Shown: positions 35,590-49,307 of the stretch, piece after piece | How positions within the stretch are numbered: the stretch's first letter is position 1 | Layout of the letters: every line of letters starts with the position of its first letter | Assembly: GCF_026810445.1 (NCBI RefSeq) | Contig: NZ_CP113949.1 | Coordinates: 868,001-932,000 of the forward strand | Length of the DNA stretch: 64,000 nt | Direction: 5' to 3' | Source: Pseudomonas sp. BSw22131 | GTDB taxonomy: Bacteria > Pseudomonadota > Gammaproteobacteria > Pseudomonadales > Pseudomonadaceae | Notes under the pieces: generated by a model | What the model was told of the DNA's origin: nothing | Databases searched by the model: none | The model's input: the letters and a program-made list of their open reading frames with translations, nothing else | Made by a program: the position numbers and the translations under genes

Positions 35590-35609
35590 GGGGCCGGCGT
35601 ACCGGCCCC
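35590..35609 (-). promoter_or_regulatory. GC-rich hairpin between lptE and holA
   Basis: GGGGCCGG-CGTA-CCGGCCCC, between the lptE stop and the holA ATG, without a T run. It may lower holA expression relative to lptE or protect an mRNA end; inferred from position. Confidence 0.45.
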
Positions 35610-35616
35610 GAACCCT

Positions 35617-36222
35617 TTACTTGCTCGGGATTTCGACAGGCGACTGCTGAGGCGTTTCGTCTCGAATGCGCTGTGCGGCGGCTTCTGCGTCGGCTTGTGC
35701 TTTGAGCACGGCATCGGCTTTGGCTTGCAGTTCATCAAGACGCTCAGGTGTCATCTGCTGCAGGCGGGCAATCAGCTTTTGCACCAGATCGTTGCGCATT
35801 TCCTTGCGAATCTGATCGGCTTCCTGATCGGAACCGATCAGATTGTTGCCGTCGTGTACGAAGGTTTTTTGAGACTGAACGTTGTCTTCCAGCAGCAGAG
35901 CATCCTTGATGCCACGGATCTCGTACTTGACCACAGTGGTCAGCTCATATTCAGCAGAGCGTCCCGCACCGGCATAGCTGGCGGTGCGTTGAGTTTCGTC
36001 TTCGCGGGCCAGAATCAGTTTGTAAGGCGCGCCGGTATAAACGTGGACGCCGCTGTTCTTCAGGGTCGAAGTCAGTTGCGTCACGACCTGGCCGTAGACG
36101 TTGCGAGCGCTGACATCCAGTTCCTTGAGTTGCAGTGCGTTGGTGCCTGTGCCACGCAGCTGGAAACCGCAAGCGCTCAGCATGACGGCGAGGCCCAGAA
36201 CCAGCAGATTGCGTTTGATCAT
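35617..36222 (-). CDS. lptE: LPS-assembly lipoprotein LptE
   Basis: Outer-membrane lipoprotein that plugs and helps assemble LptD, the LPS exporter. The 201-residue precursor has signal MIKRNLLVLGLAVMLSAC (Cys18) and the LptE start GFQLRGTG. A long charged Gln/Ala-rich C-terminal tail (about 160-201) is visible. ATG 36222 follows GGGGAG. It sits between leuS and holA. Confidence 0.95.
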   Translation of the reverse strand: MIKRNLLVLGLAVMLSACGFQLRGTGTNALQLKELDVSARNVYGQVVTQLTSTLKNSGVHVYTGAPYKLILAREDETQRTASYAGAGRSAEYELTTVVKYEIRGIKDALLLEDNVQSQKTFVHDGNNLIGSDQEADQIRKEMRNDLVQKLIARLQQMTPERLDELQAKADAVLKAQADAEAAAQRIRDETPQQSPVEIPSK

Positions 36223-36310
36223 CTTGTTGCTCCCCTTGAATCCGTTTGGGTCGACATCGCCGACCCTGGAAGTATTTTCAGCGCCCGGAATCGCCGGGTG
36301 CCTGATCCAA

Positions 36311-39603
<3,293 letters not shown>

Positions 39604-39689
39604 CGCTGCGGGCTTCAGGCCCGCCCTTTTAAGCATTGTTGCTTAGCGTCAATCCCTCTAGGCTTCGAGTATCTTTCTGGAGATGCTCG

Positions 39690-40451
39690 ATGCCTTTTCG
39701 CTATTTCGTAAAAACACTCCTGTTGCCACCTGGACTTTTCCTGCTGCTTATCGTGCTCGCCTGCGTGTGGCGTCGCTCCAGGCCTCGTCTGGCAGCTGTT
39801 TGCATGGTCTTCGGAGTCGGTGGAATGTGGGCGATCAGCATGCCTGTCGTAGTTGAATGGTCGGCGCGCGGTATTGAGCGCATTCCTCCTCTGGCGCAAG
39901 GCGATTGGGCCACTCTGGCGCAGCGTGCTGATGCCATCGTCGTGCTTGGTGCCGGGCGCGAAAGCAACGACCCAAGCTGGGGTGGCGATATTCCCACGGG
40001 TGTCGCGCTTGAGCGGATGCGTTATGCGGCACGCTTGTCCAAGGCTTCCGGGCTGCCGATTCTGGTCACCGGCGGCCTGCATTATGGCCAGCCTCCCAGT
40101 GAGGCCGCGATCATGGCCGAGTCCCTGCAGAACGATTTCGGTGTGACCGTGCGCTGGCAAGAAGGCGCAAGTCGCACCACGTGGGAAAACGCAACCATGA
40201 CCGCCGCGATGTTGCAGCCCCAGGGAATCAAGCGCGTGGTGGTGGTTACGCAGGCCTGGCATATGCCGCGTTCTGTCTGGAGTTTCGAGAAGGCCGGATT
40301 TACCGTCGTTGCGGCGCCGGTCGGGTTCCTCAGTGTCGACAACGCACGGCCCTTTGGCGGCTTGTTACCTGAAGGCAAAGCCATCACCCAAAGCGGCCAG
40401 TTGCTTAACGAGGCGGCGGGGTTGTTGATGTACCCGTTGGTTTATCGGTAG
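39690..40451 (+). CDS. YdcF/ElyC-type DUF218 membrane protein
   Basis: A 253-residue inner-membrane protein with two N-terminal hydrophobic segments (about 7-24, 32-52) and a periplasmic DUF218 domain (ADAIVVLGAGRESND, LPILVTGG, ASRTTWENA, VVVVTQAWHMPRS). The E. coli relative ElyC (YcbC) protects peptidoglycan assembly and affects lipid carrier use. ATG 39690 follows CTGGAGA. It is just downstream of the hypothetical gene and convergent with lnt. Confidence 0.9.
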   Translation: MPFRYFVKTLLLPPGLFLLLIVLACVWRRSRPRLAAVCMVFGVGGMWAISMPVVVEWSARGIERIPPLAQGDWATLAQRADAIVVLGAGRESNDPSWGGDIPTGVALERMRYAARLSKASGLPILVTGGLHYGQPPSEAAIMAESLQNDFGVTVRWQEGASRTTWENATMTAAMLQPQGIKRVVVVTQAWHMPRSVWSFEKAGFTVVAAPVGFLSVDNARPFGGLLPEGKAITQSGQLLNEAAGLLMYPLVYR

Positions 40452-40526
40452 AGCATGTGTAGGAACGCGCCAAACGTACATTTGGCAGCTGACAGGACGC
40501 TATCGCTTGCGAGCGCGCTCCTACAA
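40446..40526. repeat. Degenerate REP pair
   Basis: TGTAGGAACGCGC at the left and GCGAGCGCGCTCCTACA at the right, between the convergent ydcF-like gene and lnt. Confidence 0.6.
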
Positions 40527-40533
40527 AGGCAGT

Positions 40534-42054
40534 TCAAACGGTTTTGGCAATCCGCGCCGCGACCAGTGCCCAGCCGACCAGCAGCAGGGACAGGATGATC
40601 AGCGGCCAGGAGCGCCAGTGCAGGTAGGGCGTCAGGTTCTGCATCGGCACCACGTCGCCGTACATCACGCCGCGTTCGAACTGCGGAATGGTGGTGGTGA
40701 TTTTGCCGAACGGGTCAATCAGCGCGGTGACGCCATTATTGGTTGCGCGAATCATCCATCGTCCGGCTTCCAGCGCCCGCATCTGCGCCATCTGCAAGTG
40801 CTGCAATGGGCCGATTGACGTGCCGAACCAAGTGTCGTTACTCACCGTCAACAATAAATCGCTCTGCGCCGACAGCCCCGCCGCGAACTCCGGATAAACC
40901 ACTTCGTAGCAAATGAACGGCGCGACCTGATACCCCTTCGCTTGCAGCAACGACTGATCGGCCGGGCCACGGGCGAAGTCCGACATTGGCAAGTTGAAGA
41001 AGCTGATCAATCCGCGTAGCAGATCCTGAAGCGGTACGTATTCGCCAAACGGCACGAGCTTTTGCTTGAGGTACGTGCCGTCGCCTTCGCCTACCACGGT
41101 GATGCCGTTGTAGTAGCGATACTCGCCGCGACCGCTGAGCTCGCGCAGAGGCACGCCGGTGATGAAGGCTGAATTTCGTTCGGCGGCAAATTTGCCCATC
41201 ACTGACAGATAGCCTTCGACAGACTCCTTGAGCACCGGGATCGCGGTTTCGGGCCAGATGATCAGGTCCACACGCTTGGACGCGAAGGTCATGTCCCGGT
41301 ACAGCGCCAGTTGCGCGTTCAGTGCGGCGGGGTCCCATTTCATGCTTTGTGCGACGTTGCCCTGGAAGGCCGCGATGCTCAGCGGCGCGCCTGAGGGTGA
41401 CGTCCATGGGTGACTCTTGAGCGACAATCCGATCACCCAGGGCGCCAGCAGCAGTAACACGCCCGCCGCCATGAACGACTTGCGGGCGCGCAGACGGTAA
41501 ACGTTGCACAACAGGGCAGCAGTCAGGGCCAGCGAAAAGGAGATCAGCCACATGCCGCCCAGCGGCGCGAGGCCTTTTAGCGGCCCGTCAAGTTGGCTGT
41601 ATCCGGAATAGAGCCAGGGGAAACCGGTCAGGAACCAGCCGCGAAACATCTCTTGACCAAACCACAGCGCGGCAAACGCCAGTGCGTCGGCCAACGGTGC
41701 TTCATTGCGGCGGATCCAGCGTGCCCACAGCCAGGCGGGCAGTGCGAAGAAGAACGCCACCGCCGCCACGAACAGCACCATCAGAAAACCCGCCAGCAGC
41801 ACCGAAGCGCCGCCGTAGGTGTGAATGCTCACGTAGATCCAGCTGGTGCCGCCGCCGAACAGACCGAATCCATAACACCAGCCGCGCCACAATGCCTGAC
41901 GCGGTGTCAGATCACGCAGCCCGAGATAGAAAACCACCAGCGCGACAATCGCCAGTGGCCAGATATCGAACGGCGCCAGGGCCAGGGTGATAAGCGCGCC
42001 AGCCACCATGGCCAGCAAGTTACCGGGCCAGCCGGGGCGGGTGATCCAGCGCAT
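40534..42054 (-). CDS. lnt: Apolipoprotein N-acyltransferase
   Basis: Adds the third acyl chain to lipoproteins in the inner membrane. The 506-residue protein has about six N-terminal membrane spans and a nitrilase domain with Glu in IWPETAIPVL, Lys in KLVPFGEYVPL and Cys in FICYEVVYPE, the catalytic triad. ATG 42054 follows TAAGGAATG. It is 26 bp after corC and is the last gene of the phoH-ybeY-corC-lnt unit. The window encodes many of its probable substrates (RlpA, LptE, the MORN protein). Confidence 0.96.
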   Translation of the reverse strand: MRWITRPGWPGNLLAMVAGALITLALAPFDIWPLAIVALVVFYLGLRDLTPRQALWRGWCYGFGLFGGGTSWIYVSIHTYGGASVLLAGFLMVLFVAAVAFFFALPAWLWARWIRRNEAPLADALAFAALWFGQEMFRGWFLTGFPWLYSGYSQLDGPLKGLAPLGGMWLISFSLALTAALLCNVYRLRARKSFMAAGVLLLLAPWVIGLSLKSHPWTSPSGAPLSIAAFQGNVAQSMKWDPAALNAQLALYRDMTFASKRVDLIIWPETAIPVLKESVEGYLSVMGKFAAERNSAFITGVPLRELSGRGEYRYYNGITVVGEGDGTYLKQKLVPFGEYVPLQDLLRGLISFFNLPMSDFARGPADQSLLQAKGYQVAPFICYEVVYPEFAAGLSAQSDLLLTVSNDTWFGTSIGPLQHLQMAQMRALEAGRWMIRATNNGVTALIDPFGKITTTIPQFERGVMYGDVVPMQNLTPYLHWRSWPLIILSLLLVGWALVAARIAKTV

Positions 42055-42080
42055 TTACATTCCTTAGTACAGAGACAGTG

Positions 42081-42923
42081 TTACGAGCGGGAAATAGGGC
42101 TCAGGCGCAGCAAATGAATGCGACGACTGTCAGCATTCAGGATGCGGAAACGGTACGCGCCGATTTCGGTGATTTCATTACGCTTGGGCAAGTGCCCGAA
42201 CGCGTTCATCACCAGACCGCCGACGGTGTCGAATTCGTCATCTGAAAAGCCGCTGTCGAAAAACTCGTTGAAGCTATCGATCGGCGTGAGCGCCTTGACC
42301 AGGAAGTCGCCACTTGGAAGAGGCTTGATGTAGCTGTCCTCTTCAACATCGTGTTCGTCTTCGATGTCACCGACGATTTGCTCCAGGACGTCTTCAATGG
42401 TCACAAGGCCAGCAACGCCGCCGTACTCGTCGATGACGATGGCCATGTGATTGTGGTTGGCGCGGAACTCACGCAGCAGCACATTCAGGCGCTTGGATTC
42501 GGGGACGAAAGTGGCAGGGCGCAGCAGGTTTTTAACGTCGCTGGTCTCGCCGTTTTCCTTGAGGATCAGCGGCAGCAGGTCTTTGGCAAGCAGCACGCCA
42601 AGCACGTCGTCGTGGCTTTCGCCGATCACCGGGTAACGCGAGTGAGCGGAATCTATGACCGCTGGCAGGAATTCACGCGGGCTCTGACTGGCCCTGATGC
42701 TGATCATCTGCGAGCGCGGCACCATGATGTCGCGAACCTGCAGGTCGGCGACCTGGATCGCGCCTTCGACGATGGCCAGCGCTTCACTGTCCAGCAGCTT
42801 GTTTTGGTGGGCTTCGCGCAGCAGCTCAAGCAGCTCCTGGCGGTTTTTCGGCTCATGGGCAAATGCCTGGGTCAGCTTACCCAACCATGACTTTTGCCCG
42901 TTGCTCGATCGGTCTTCGCTCAT
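42081..42923 (-). CDS. corC: CorC/HlyC family CBS-domain protein
   Basis: A 280-residue cytosolic protein with a CBS pair (about 65-190: VRDIMVPRSQMISI, VPESKRLNVLLREFRANHNHMAIVIDEYGG) and a C-terminal CorC_HlyC transporter-associated domain (about 200-278: DDEFDTVGGLVMNAFGHLPKR). Linked to magnesium and cobalt efflux. It lacks the membrane DUF21 domain found in the longer relatives. It sits in the conserved order phoH-ybeY-corC-lnt. Confidence 0.94.
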   Translation of the reverse strand: MSEDRSSNGQKSWLGKLTQAFAHEPKNRQELLELLREAHQNKLLDSEALAIVEGAIQVADLQVRDIMVPRSQMISIRASQSPREFLPAVIDSAHSRYPVIGESHDDVLGVLLAKDLLPLILKENGETSDVKNLLRPATFVPESKRLNVLLREFRANHNHMAIVIDEYGGVAGLVTIEDVLEQIVGDIEDEHDVEEDSYIKPLPSGDFLVKALTPIDSFNEFFDSGFSDDEFDTVGGLVMNAFGHLPKRNEITEIGAYRFRILNADSRRIHLLRLSPISRS

Positions 42924-42928
42924 AGCCC

Positions 42929-43444
42929 TTACTCGTGTTCCTTTGCCGGTGTTGTTGAATGCTGATTATCAAAATCAGGAGAACCGACGAGTTCATCGTC
43001 GGCGTATGGATCGGTGTAGCCCAGTTCTGCTAGCAACGTTCGTTCCAGCGATTCCATTTCTTCGGCTTCGTCATCGTCGATGTGATCGTAGCCCAACAAA
43101 TGAAGGCAGCCGTGAATGACCAGATGTGCCCAATGAGCATCCAGGGTCTTGCCCTGTTCCGCAGCCTCGCGTGCCACTACGGGGACGCAAATCACCAAGT
43201 CACCCAGCAGCGGGATGTCAAGCATCTCGTCTGGAACATCGGCAGGGAACGACAGGACGTTGGTCGCGTAATCTTTGTGCCGCCACGTGTGGTTGAGCTC
43301 ACGGCCTTCGGTTTCGTCCACCAGCCGGATAGTCAGCTCCGAGTCCGCCGTGCGCTGGCGCAGGCCCAGCTCACACCAGAGGCGGAACTGGGCTTCGCTC
43401 GGTGCACTTGCCTCACTGGCGACTTGCAGGTCCATCTCAAGCAT
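42929..43444 (-). CDS. ybeY: Endoribonuclease YbeY (rRNA maturation)
   Basis: Metal-dependent RNase needed for 16S rRNA 3' end maturation and 70S quality control. The 171-residue protein has the zinc site [15 protein letters not shown] (H3xH5xH). ATG 43444 overlaps the phoH stop by 8 bp; the longer frame to 43618 lies inside phoH and is rejected. The C-terminus carries an acidic tail. Confidence 0.96.
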   Translation of the reverse strand: MLEMDLQVASEASAPSEAQFRLWCELGLRQRTADSELTIRLVDETEGRELNHTWRHKDYATNVLSFPADVPDEMLDIPLLGDLVICVPVVAREAAEQGKTLDAHWAHLVIHGCLHLLGYDHIDDDEAEEMESLERTLLAELGYTDPYADDELVGSPDFDNQHSTTPAKEHE

Positions 43445-44459
43445 CGCGTCGGGTTTCCCTTGGCGAGTCGATCCGTCCGTTGGACTGATCGTTGAAACGG
43501 TCCTCGTAGCGCTCATAGGCTTCGACGATGCGCTGCACCAGCGGATGACGGACCACGTCTTTCGGCTTGAAGTGGGTGAAGCTGATGCCGGGTACGTCCT
43601 TGAGCACGTCGATGACATGGATCAGCCCGGATTTGGTGCCTTTTGGCAGGTCGATCTGGGTGATGTCACCGGTGATCACGGCGGTAGAGCCGAAACCGAT
43701 CCGCGTCAGGAACATCTTCATCTGCTCGACGGTGGTGTTCTGACTCTCGTCGAGGATGATGAAGCTGTTGTTAAGGGTGCGACCGCGCATGTAGGCGAGT
43801 GGCGCCACTTCGATGACTTGTTTCTCGATCAGTTTGGCGACGTACTCAAAACCAAGCATCTCGTACAGCGCATCGTAGAGTGGGCGCAGGTACGGGTCGA
43901 TTTTCTGAGCCAGGTCGCCTGGCAGGAAGCCGAGTTTTTCACCCGCTTCCACCGCAGGACGAACCAGCAGGATGCGCCGGATCTGTTCGCGCTCAAGCGC
44001 ATCGACGGCAGCCGCCACAGCCAGGTAGGTCTTGCCCGTACCCGCCGGGCCGATGCCAAAGTTGATGTCGTTGCCGAGGATTTCCTTCACGTACTTTTGC
44101 TGATTCAGACCACGAGGGCGAATCATGCCTTTTTTGGTACGCAGGGCAACGCCGACTTCGGCGGCTGGGTGATTGTCCAGCGACTCTTCGCCGGACTCTT
44201 GCAGAAACAGGTGCACCATGTCCGGCGACAGTTCGGAAGTTTTGGTTTCCCGATAGAGCCGGCGCAGGAGGTTTTCTGCAGAAGTGGTATTGGAGGGCTC
44301 GCCAATCATCTCGAACTGGTTTCCGCGATTGCGGATTTCGATGTCCAGACGTTGTTCGATAAGGCGCAAATGCTCATCGAATTGCCCGCACAGATTTGCG
44401 AAGCGACGTGCCTCAAAGGAATCGAGGGTGAAACGATGTGGTTCTATGGGTGCGTTCAA
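43437..44459 (-). CDS. phoH: PhoH-like ATPase
   Basis: Cytosolic P-loop ATPase often paired with YbeY and thought to act in RNA metabolism. The 340-residue protein has the Walker [16 protein letters not shown] and Walker [12 protein letters not shown]. It is preceded by a REP pair and a 211-bp gap after miaB. In E. coli ybeZ is in the same place. Confidence 0.95.
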   Translation of the reverse strand: MNAPIEPHRFTLDSFEARRFANLCGQFDEHLRLIEQRLDIEIRNRGNQFEMIGEPSNTTSAENLLRRLYRETKTSELSPDMVHLFLQESGEESLDNHPAAEVGVALRTKKGMIRPRGLNQQKYVKEILGNDINFGIGPAGTGKTYLAVAAAVDALEREQIRRILLVRPAVEAGEKLGFLPGDLAQKIDPYLRPLYDALYEMLGFEYVAKLIEKQVIEVAPLAYMRGRTLNNSFIILDESQNTTVEQMKMFLTRIGFGSTAVITGDITQIDLPKGTKSGLIHVIDVLKDVPGISFTHFKPKDVVRHPLVQRIVEAYERYEDRFNDQSNGRIDSPRETRRDA

Positions 44460-44571
44460 GGTCGTTTAAGGCCGCCCGACGGCAATATGAAGTAACAGGA
44501 AGGATAACCCCTGCAAGGTTCGTCCGAAAGGGCCCGCTTACTAATGGTGCTGTAAGGTCGGGCGCCTGCAA

Positions 44572-44652
44572 CCTGTAGGAGCGAATGTGTTCGCGAGACG
44601 TCGGACCTGACGCAACGCAAAATCGTTCTCGCCAACGAGTTGGCTCCTACAG
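44572..44652. repeat. REP pair
   Basis: CTGTAGGAGCGAATGTGTTCGC at the left and GCCAACGAGTTGGCTCCTACAG at the right, with imperfect arms, between miaB and phoH. Confidence 0.7.
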
Positions 44653-44670
44653 GAATGGGGGCAGTTTCAG

Positions 44671-45999
44671 TTATTGCAACAGCGACCCGCGCAGCGAGTG
44701 CGGTTGAGCGTCGTCGATATGGACGTCGGCAAACTGGCCAATCAGCTTCGCATCGGCGCAGCGGAAGTTGACGATCCGGTTGTTCTCGGTCCGCCCCTGC
44801 AACTCGCCGGGGTCTTTCTTCGAGTAATCGGTCACCAGAATGCGCTGCCGACTGCCGACCATTTGTCGGCTGATTTCGTAGCCCTGCTGGTTGAGTCGAT
44901 GCTGCAAGGCTGCCAGACGCTGCTTTTTCAACTCTTCAGGGGTTTCATCCACAAGGTCGGCCGCCGGCGTACCGGGACGCTGGCTGTAGACAAACGAGAA
45001 CGAGAAATCGAAACCGACGTCTTCGATCAGTTTCATGGTTTGCTCGAAGTCTTTCTCGGTCTCACCGGGGAAGCCGACGATGAAGTCCGAGCTGATGCTG
45101 ATCCCCGGCACCGCCGCCCGTAATTTGCGCAATTTCGACTTGTACTCAAGCGCTGTGTGATTGCGCTTCATCGCCGACAGGATGCGATCCGAGCCCGACT
45201 GCACAGGCAAATGAAGGTGCTTCACCAGCTCAGGTACTTCCGCATGGGCCTGGATCAGGCTGTCGGAAAACTCCAGCGGGTGGGAGGTGGTGTAGCGAAT
45301 GCGGTCGATACCGTCGATGGTCGCGACCACCCGGATCAGCTCGGCAAGGTCAGCTACGCGTCCATCGTGAGTTGCGCCGCGATAGCCGTTGACGTTCTGA
45401 CCAAGCAACGTGACCTCGCGCACGCCATGTTCGGCCAGATGGAAGACTTCGGTGATCACGTCATCGAACGGCCGGCTGACTTCCTCGCCCCGCGTGTAAG
45501 GCACCACGCAGAATGTGCAGTATTTGCTGCAGCCTTCCATCACCGACACATAGGCGCTCGGGCCGTCGACACGCGGCTCCGGCAAATGGTCGAATTTTTC
45601 GATTTCCGGGAAAGACACGTCCACCTGCGGCAGCTTGGTCAGGCGCGCGGCGTCGATCATTGCCGGCAAGCGGTGAAGGGTTTGCGGGCCGAAGACCACG
45701 TCGACATAGGGCGCGCGGTCACGAATGGCAGCGCCTTCCTGACTCGCAACGCAACCGCCGACGGCGATCACCATGTCCGGGTTGGCGAGTTTCAGTTCAC
45801 GCCAGCGGCCAAGCTGGGAGTAGACGCGATCCTGGGCGCGCTCACGAATCGAGCAGGTGTTGAGCAGGATGACATCGGCATCTTCCGCACGTGCGGTGAC
45901 TTCCAGTGCTTGATGTTCGCCCAGCAGATCAACCATGCGCGAGCTGTCGTACTCGTTCATCTGGCAGCCGTGGGTTTCGATGTAAAGCTTCTTGGCCAT
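44671..45999 (-). CDS. miaB: tRNA-2-methylthio-N6-isopentenyladenosine synthase
   Basis: Radical-SAM methylthiotransferase modifying A37 of tRNAs reading UNN codons. The 442-residue protein has the UPF0004 cluster cysteines ([30 protein letters not shown]), the radical-[18 protein letters not shown], and a C-terminal TRAM domain. It is the upstream neighbour of phoH but separated by a REP pair; it is divergent from the DUF1820 gene. Confidence 0.97.
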   Translation of the reverse strand: MAKKLYIETHGCQMNEYDSSRMVDLLGEHQALEVTARAEDADVILLNTCSIRERAQDRVYSQLGRWRELKLANPDMVIAVGGCVASQEGAAIRDRAPYVDVVFGPQTLHRLPAMIDAARLTKLPQVDVSFPEIEKFDHLPEPRVDGPSAYVSVMEGCSKYCTFCVVPYTRGEEVSRPFDDVITEVFHLAEHGVREVTLLGQNVNGYRGATHDGRVADLAELIRVVATIDGIDRIRYTTSHPLEFSDSLIQAHAEVPELVKHLHLPVQSGSDRILSAMKRNHTALEYKSKLRKLRAAVPGISISSDFIVGFPGETEKDFEQTMKLIEDVGFDFSFSFVYSQRPGTPAADLVDETPEELKKQRLAALQHRLNQQGYEISRQMVGSRQRILVTDYSKKDPGELQGRTENNRIVNFRCADAKLIGQFADVHIDDAQPHSLRGSLLQ

Positions 46000-46083
46000 G
46001 CGTGTTCATCAGGTGATTCAAAGAACCGCGCATTATAGGGATCCGGGCTCCGGGTTCCTAGCGTCGTCTAACGAGCGGCGTGC

Positions 46084-46089
46084 TATAGT
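46084..46089 (+). promoter_or_regulatory. -10 element for the DUF1820 gene
   Basis: TATAGT about 40 bp before the ATG at 46129. No convincing -35 was assigned. Confidence 0.35.
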
Positions 46090-46128
46090 TCTCGCCCTTT
46101 TGAAACCGTCGATCATTGCCTGCCTGTT

Positions 46129-46455
46129 ATGACCAAACGCGAAGCTCCAATCTATAAGGTGATTTTTCTTAACCAGGGACAGGTGTTCGAAATGTACGCC
46201 AAGCAGATCTATCAAAGCGATCTGTGGGGTTTTCTGGAAGTGGAAGAGTTCGTCTTCGGCGAGCGCACGACCGTTGTAGTTGACCCGAGCGAAGAGAAAT
46301 TGAAAGCGCAGTTCGATGGTGTCGTGCGCAGCTTTGTGCCGATGCATTCGATTGTGCGTATCGATGAGGTCGAGCGCATGGGCACTGCCAAGATCAGCGA
46401 AGCGCGTCATACCGGTAACGTGATGCCCTTTCCGATGCCAATGCCGGACAAATAA
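46129..46455 (+). CDS. DUF1820 family protein
   Basis: A 108-residue protein with the DUF1820 pattern (APIYKVIFLNQGQVFEMYAK, LWGFLEVEEFVFGERTTVVVDPSEEKLK). It may be a small RNA- or protein-binding factor, but no function is established. Highly conserved at this position in Pseudomonas. It is divergent from miaB and convergent with the Sel1 protein gene, whose stop is 6 bp away. Confidence 0.92.
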   Translation: MTKREAPIYKVIFLNQGQVFEMYAKQIYQSDLWGFLEVEEFVFGERTTVVVDPSEEKLKAQFDGVVRSFVPMHSIVRIDEVERMGTAKISEARHTGNVMPFPMPMPDK

Positions 46456-46461
46456 ACGCGA

Positions 46462-47025
46462 TCAGGGTTTGGCGCTGTCGGGGAAGGGCGCGAACGGCGT
46501 GCGACCTTCAGCTGTCTGCAACTCCAGCAGGTACTTGCGGAAGATCTGACCCAGTACTTGCGTCGCCACTTCGAGGTCTTCCTTCTTCATTTGCGAAGAC
46601 ACTTCGTCAGCCTGGTCGAGTGCATCTTCCGATCCGTTGACCGCCGCCATCTTCAGCACGATATAAGCCTGAATGTTATTGGCTTGTACCCCCTCACCAC
46701 GAAAGAACATCAGACCCAGTTGGTACTGTGCCTGGGCGTGCCCTTGCAGCGATGCCTGCTCGAAATAATTGAGTGCCTGGGTCAAGTCACGCGGGCCGTT
46801 TTTGCCGTCGTAATAAAACTCGCCCAACTCGTATTGTGCTTGTGCATCCCCGGCTTGCGCCGCCTGCTGACAGGCCGACAACGCGGCTGGCAGGTTGTCT
46901 GGCTGGGTATTGAGGGTGCAACGGCCCACCGCTGGGATTAACAACGAGTTGCCACCTGCATTCGCCAGCAGGGGATGAAGAAGCAACAGGCAGCCCAATG
47001 CAAGGGTGCGGCCGGTGCGATTCAT
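46462..47025 (-). CDS. Secreted Sel1-repeat protein
   Basis: A 187-residue protein with a signal peptide (MNRTGRTLALGCLLLL..LANAGG) and two clear Sel1/TPR-like repeats (about 55-125: GDAQAQYELGEFYYDG; GHAQAQYQLGLMFFRGEGV). Such repeats bind partner proteins in the periplasm. It is conserved between miaB and hemL in Pseudomonas; its partner is unknown. Confidence 0.88.
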   Translation of the reverse strand: MNRTGRTLALGCLLLLHPLLANAGGNSLLIPAVGRCTLNTQPDNLPAALSACQQAAQAGDAQAQYELGEFYYDGKNGPRDLTQALNYFEQASLQGHAQAQYQLGLMFFRGEGVQANNIQAYIVLKMAAVNGSEDALDQADEVSSQMKKEDLEVATQVLGQIFRKYLLELQTAEGRTPFAPFPDSAKP

Positions 47026-47319
47026 GGAAGTCGACTTACCTCTGAAAAAGGTGCGGGCATGCCCGTCCAGCTAAACGTGCTGGCTGCGCATTATGAAATA
47101 ACCTGTACCAACCTTACAAAGTCTTTACTGATTTTCTGCTGCACGGGCTTGATTCCCCTGCATTCAGGGGCTCAAGTGGTAGAACTGGGTCAAATATCCA
47201 ATAAAACGCGCTGGATATTTGGCTGTAGGAGCGCGCTTGCCCGCGATTGGGGCGTGTAAAAACCACTTGGGTGATGGCTAAAACGCATTCGCGGGCAAGC
47301 GTGCTCCTACAGATCGGTG
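47026..47319. repeat. Gap with a REP pair before the hemL end
   Basis: No coding frame. An inverted REP pair covers 47223-47312 (CTGTAGGAGCGCGCTTGCCC.. against TTCGCGGGCAAGCGTGCTCC..), near-perfect. The left part (47026-47222) holds the promoter side of the Sel1 gene and an ATTTGACC/ATATTTGG stretch that I cannot assign. Confidence 0.7.
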
Positions 47320-48603
47320 TCACTTCAGTTGGGCAAACGCCTTCTCGGCCGCATCCAGGGTCAGTTGCAATTCCGCGTCGCCATGGGCGATGGACGTGAA
47401 GCCCGCCTCGAATGCACTCGGTGCCAGATAAACGCCGCCTTCCAGCATCAAATGGAAGAAGCGCTTGAAGCGGTCCGCGTCACTGGTCATCACGTCCTGG
47501 AAGGTCACGATTTCCTTCGCGTCGCTGAAGTACAGCCCGAACATGCCGCCGGCCTGGGTCGTCACGAACGCGATACCTGCCGCGTCGGCACGCTCTTGCA
47601 GACCTTTGAGCAGGCGGGCTGTGTAGTCGCTCAGTTCGTCATGGAAACCGGGACGGCTGATCAGGCGCAGCGTGGTTAGCCCTGCTGCCATCGCCAACGG
47701 ATTACCCGACAGCGTGCCGGCCTGATAGACCGGGCCGAGTGGCGCGATGTGCGACATGATTTCGCGCTTGCCACCAAAGCATCCCACTGGCATGCCGCCG
47801 CCGATGATCTTGCCGAATGTGCTCAGGTCAGGCGTGACGTTGTAGTAAGCCTGCGCGCCACCGAGGGCAACGCGGAACCCGGTCATCACCTCGTCGAATA
47901 TCAACACGACGCCATGCTTGTCGCATTCTTCGCGCAGGCCTTGCAGAAAGCCCGGCGCAGGAGGCACGCAGTTCATGTTGCCGGCGACCGGCTCGACGAT
48001 GATGCAGGCCACTTCTTGACCGACTTCCGAGAGCATCACTTTGACGGCATCGAGGTCGTTGAATGGCAGGGTCAGCGTGTGTTTGGCAAAGTCGGCCGGC
48101 ACGCCCGGCGAGCTGGGCACGCCCAGGGTCAGCGCGCCGGAGCCGGCCTTGACCAGCAGGCTGTCAGAGTGGCCGTGGTAGCAGCCTTCGAACTTGATGA
48201 TGCTGTCACGACCCGTGAAACCGCGCGCCAGACGAATCGCACTCATGGTCGCTTCGGTGCCGGAGCTGACCATGCGCACCATTTCCATCGACGGCACGAT
48301 CTCGCACACCAGATCAGCCATTTCGGTTTCCATGGCGGTCGGCGCGCCGTAGGACAAGCCGTGTTCAAGTTGCTTGCGCACAGCGTCCAGCACGTCCGGA
48401 TGGCTGTGGCCGAGAATCATCGGGCCCCATGAGCCCACGTAATCGACATAAAGCTTGTCGTCTTCATCGGTGATGTAGGCGCCTGCCGCGTGTTTGAAAA
48501 ACAGCGGAGTGCCGCCGACGCTCTTGAAGGCGCGCACGGGCGAATTAACGCCGCCGGGAATATGTTTCTGGGCGTTGGCGAACAGCATTTCAGAACGGGA
48601 CAT
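47320..48603 (-). CDS. hemL: Glutamate-1-semialdehyde 2,1-aminomutase
   Basis: PLP enzyme forming 5-aminolevulinate, the entry to tetrapyrroles. The 427-residue protein has the class III aminotransferase block [18 protein letters not shown] and the PLP Lys in [15 protein letters not shown]. It lies 54 bp downstream of thiE in the same direction. thiD-thiE-hemL is the usual Pseudomonas arrangement and is probably one operon. Confidence 0.97.
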   Translation of the reverse strand: MSRSEMLFANAQKHIPGGVNSPVRAFKSVGGTPLFFKHAAGAYITDEDDKLYVDYVGSWGPMILGHSHPDVLDAVRKQLEHGLSYGAPTAMETEMADLVCEIVPSMEMVRMVSSGTEATMSAIRLARGFTGRDSIIKFEGCYHGHSDSLLVKAGSGALTLGVPSSPGVPADFAKHTLTLPFNDLDAVKVMLSEVGQEVACIIVEPVAGNMNCVPPAPGFLQGLREECDKHGVVLIFDEVMTGFRVALGGAQAYYNVTPDLSTFGKIIGGGMPVGCFGGKREIMSHIAPLGPVYQAGTLSGNPLAMAAGLTTLRLISRPGFHDELSDYTARLLKGLQERADAAGIAFVTTQAGGMFGLYFSDAKEIVTFQDVMTSDADRFKRFFHLMLEGGVYLAPSAFEAGFTSIAHGDAELQLTLDAAEKAFAQLK

Positions 48604-48657
48604 GATCGGGTCTCTACTGGAATCGGGAATAGGTTGAGCGTGATCAGGCCTGACGGG

Positions 48658-49284
48658 TCAGGCCGATTTGAACAATTCGTTGAAAGCCCGTGCGCGACGG
48701 GTGACTTCCTGGGTGTTTTCGGCACCAAACAAGCCATGGACCACTGCCAGCAGGTCGGCGCCATGGGCGACCAGAGGAGCGGCGTTCTCCAGGGTGACAC
48801 CGCCAATCACCGCGATGGGCAGATGAATGCGCTTGCGGGCTTCGCTGAGCATCTCGAGGGTGCACGACGGCGCGCCAGGCTTTGTGTTGGAGTTGAAAAA
48901 GCGACCGAACGCTACGTAAGTCGCGCCATCGGCCTTGGCTTTCTCGGCCAGCGCCAACTGCGCGTGACAGGTGGCGCCGACAATCGCTTTATGGCCGAGC
49001 AGTGCGCGCGCATCAGGCAGCGAGCCATCGGTTTGCCCCAGGTGCACACCCACGCCCAGACGCGCCGCAACTTCTGCGTCGTCGTTGATGATCAACCGGG
49101 TTTTGTATTGCTCGCACAGCTTGAGCAGTTCGGAGGCTTCGCGCAGGCGGCGGGACTCGTCACCGGATTTGTCGCGGTATTGCAGCAGCGTCACGCCGCC
49201 ATCAAGGGCGGCTTTGACGTAAGACAGAAACCTGCCCGTCAGCAGCTGGCTGTCGGTTACGGCATAAAGGCCACGTAGTTTCAT
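48658..49284 (-). CDS. thiE: Thiamine-phosphate synthase
   Basis: Joins HMP-pyrophosphate and thiazole phosphate. The 208-residue TIM barrel has [39 protein letters not shown] and the phosphate loop [13 protein letters not shown] 49284 (MKLRGLYAV) is used; the upstream extension overlaps the end of the thiD gap. It follows thiD by 23 bp. Confidence 0.96.
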   Translation of the reverse strand: MKLRGLYAVTDSQLLTGRFLSYVKAALDGGVTLLQYRDKSGDESRRLREASELLKLCEQYKTRLIINDDAEVAARLGVGVHLGQTDGSLPDARALLGHKAIVGATCHAQLALAEKAKADGATYVAFGRFFNSNTKPGAPSCTLEMLSEARKRIHLPIAVIGGVTLENAAPLVAHGADLLAVVHGLFGAENTQEVTRRARAFNELFKSA

Positions 49285-49307
49285 CAATCGAACCTCTTGG
49301 CGTGGCG

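Noticed and set aside
43275-44495. 406-residue frame opposite phoH and ybeY
   Set aside because: Spans two overlapping real genes on the other strand; no motif.
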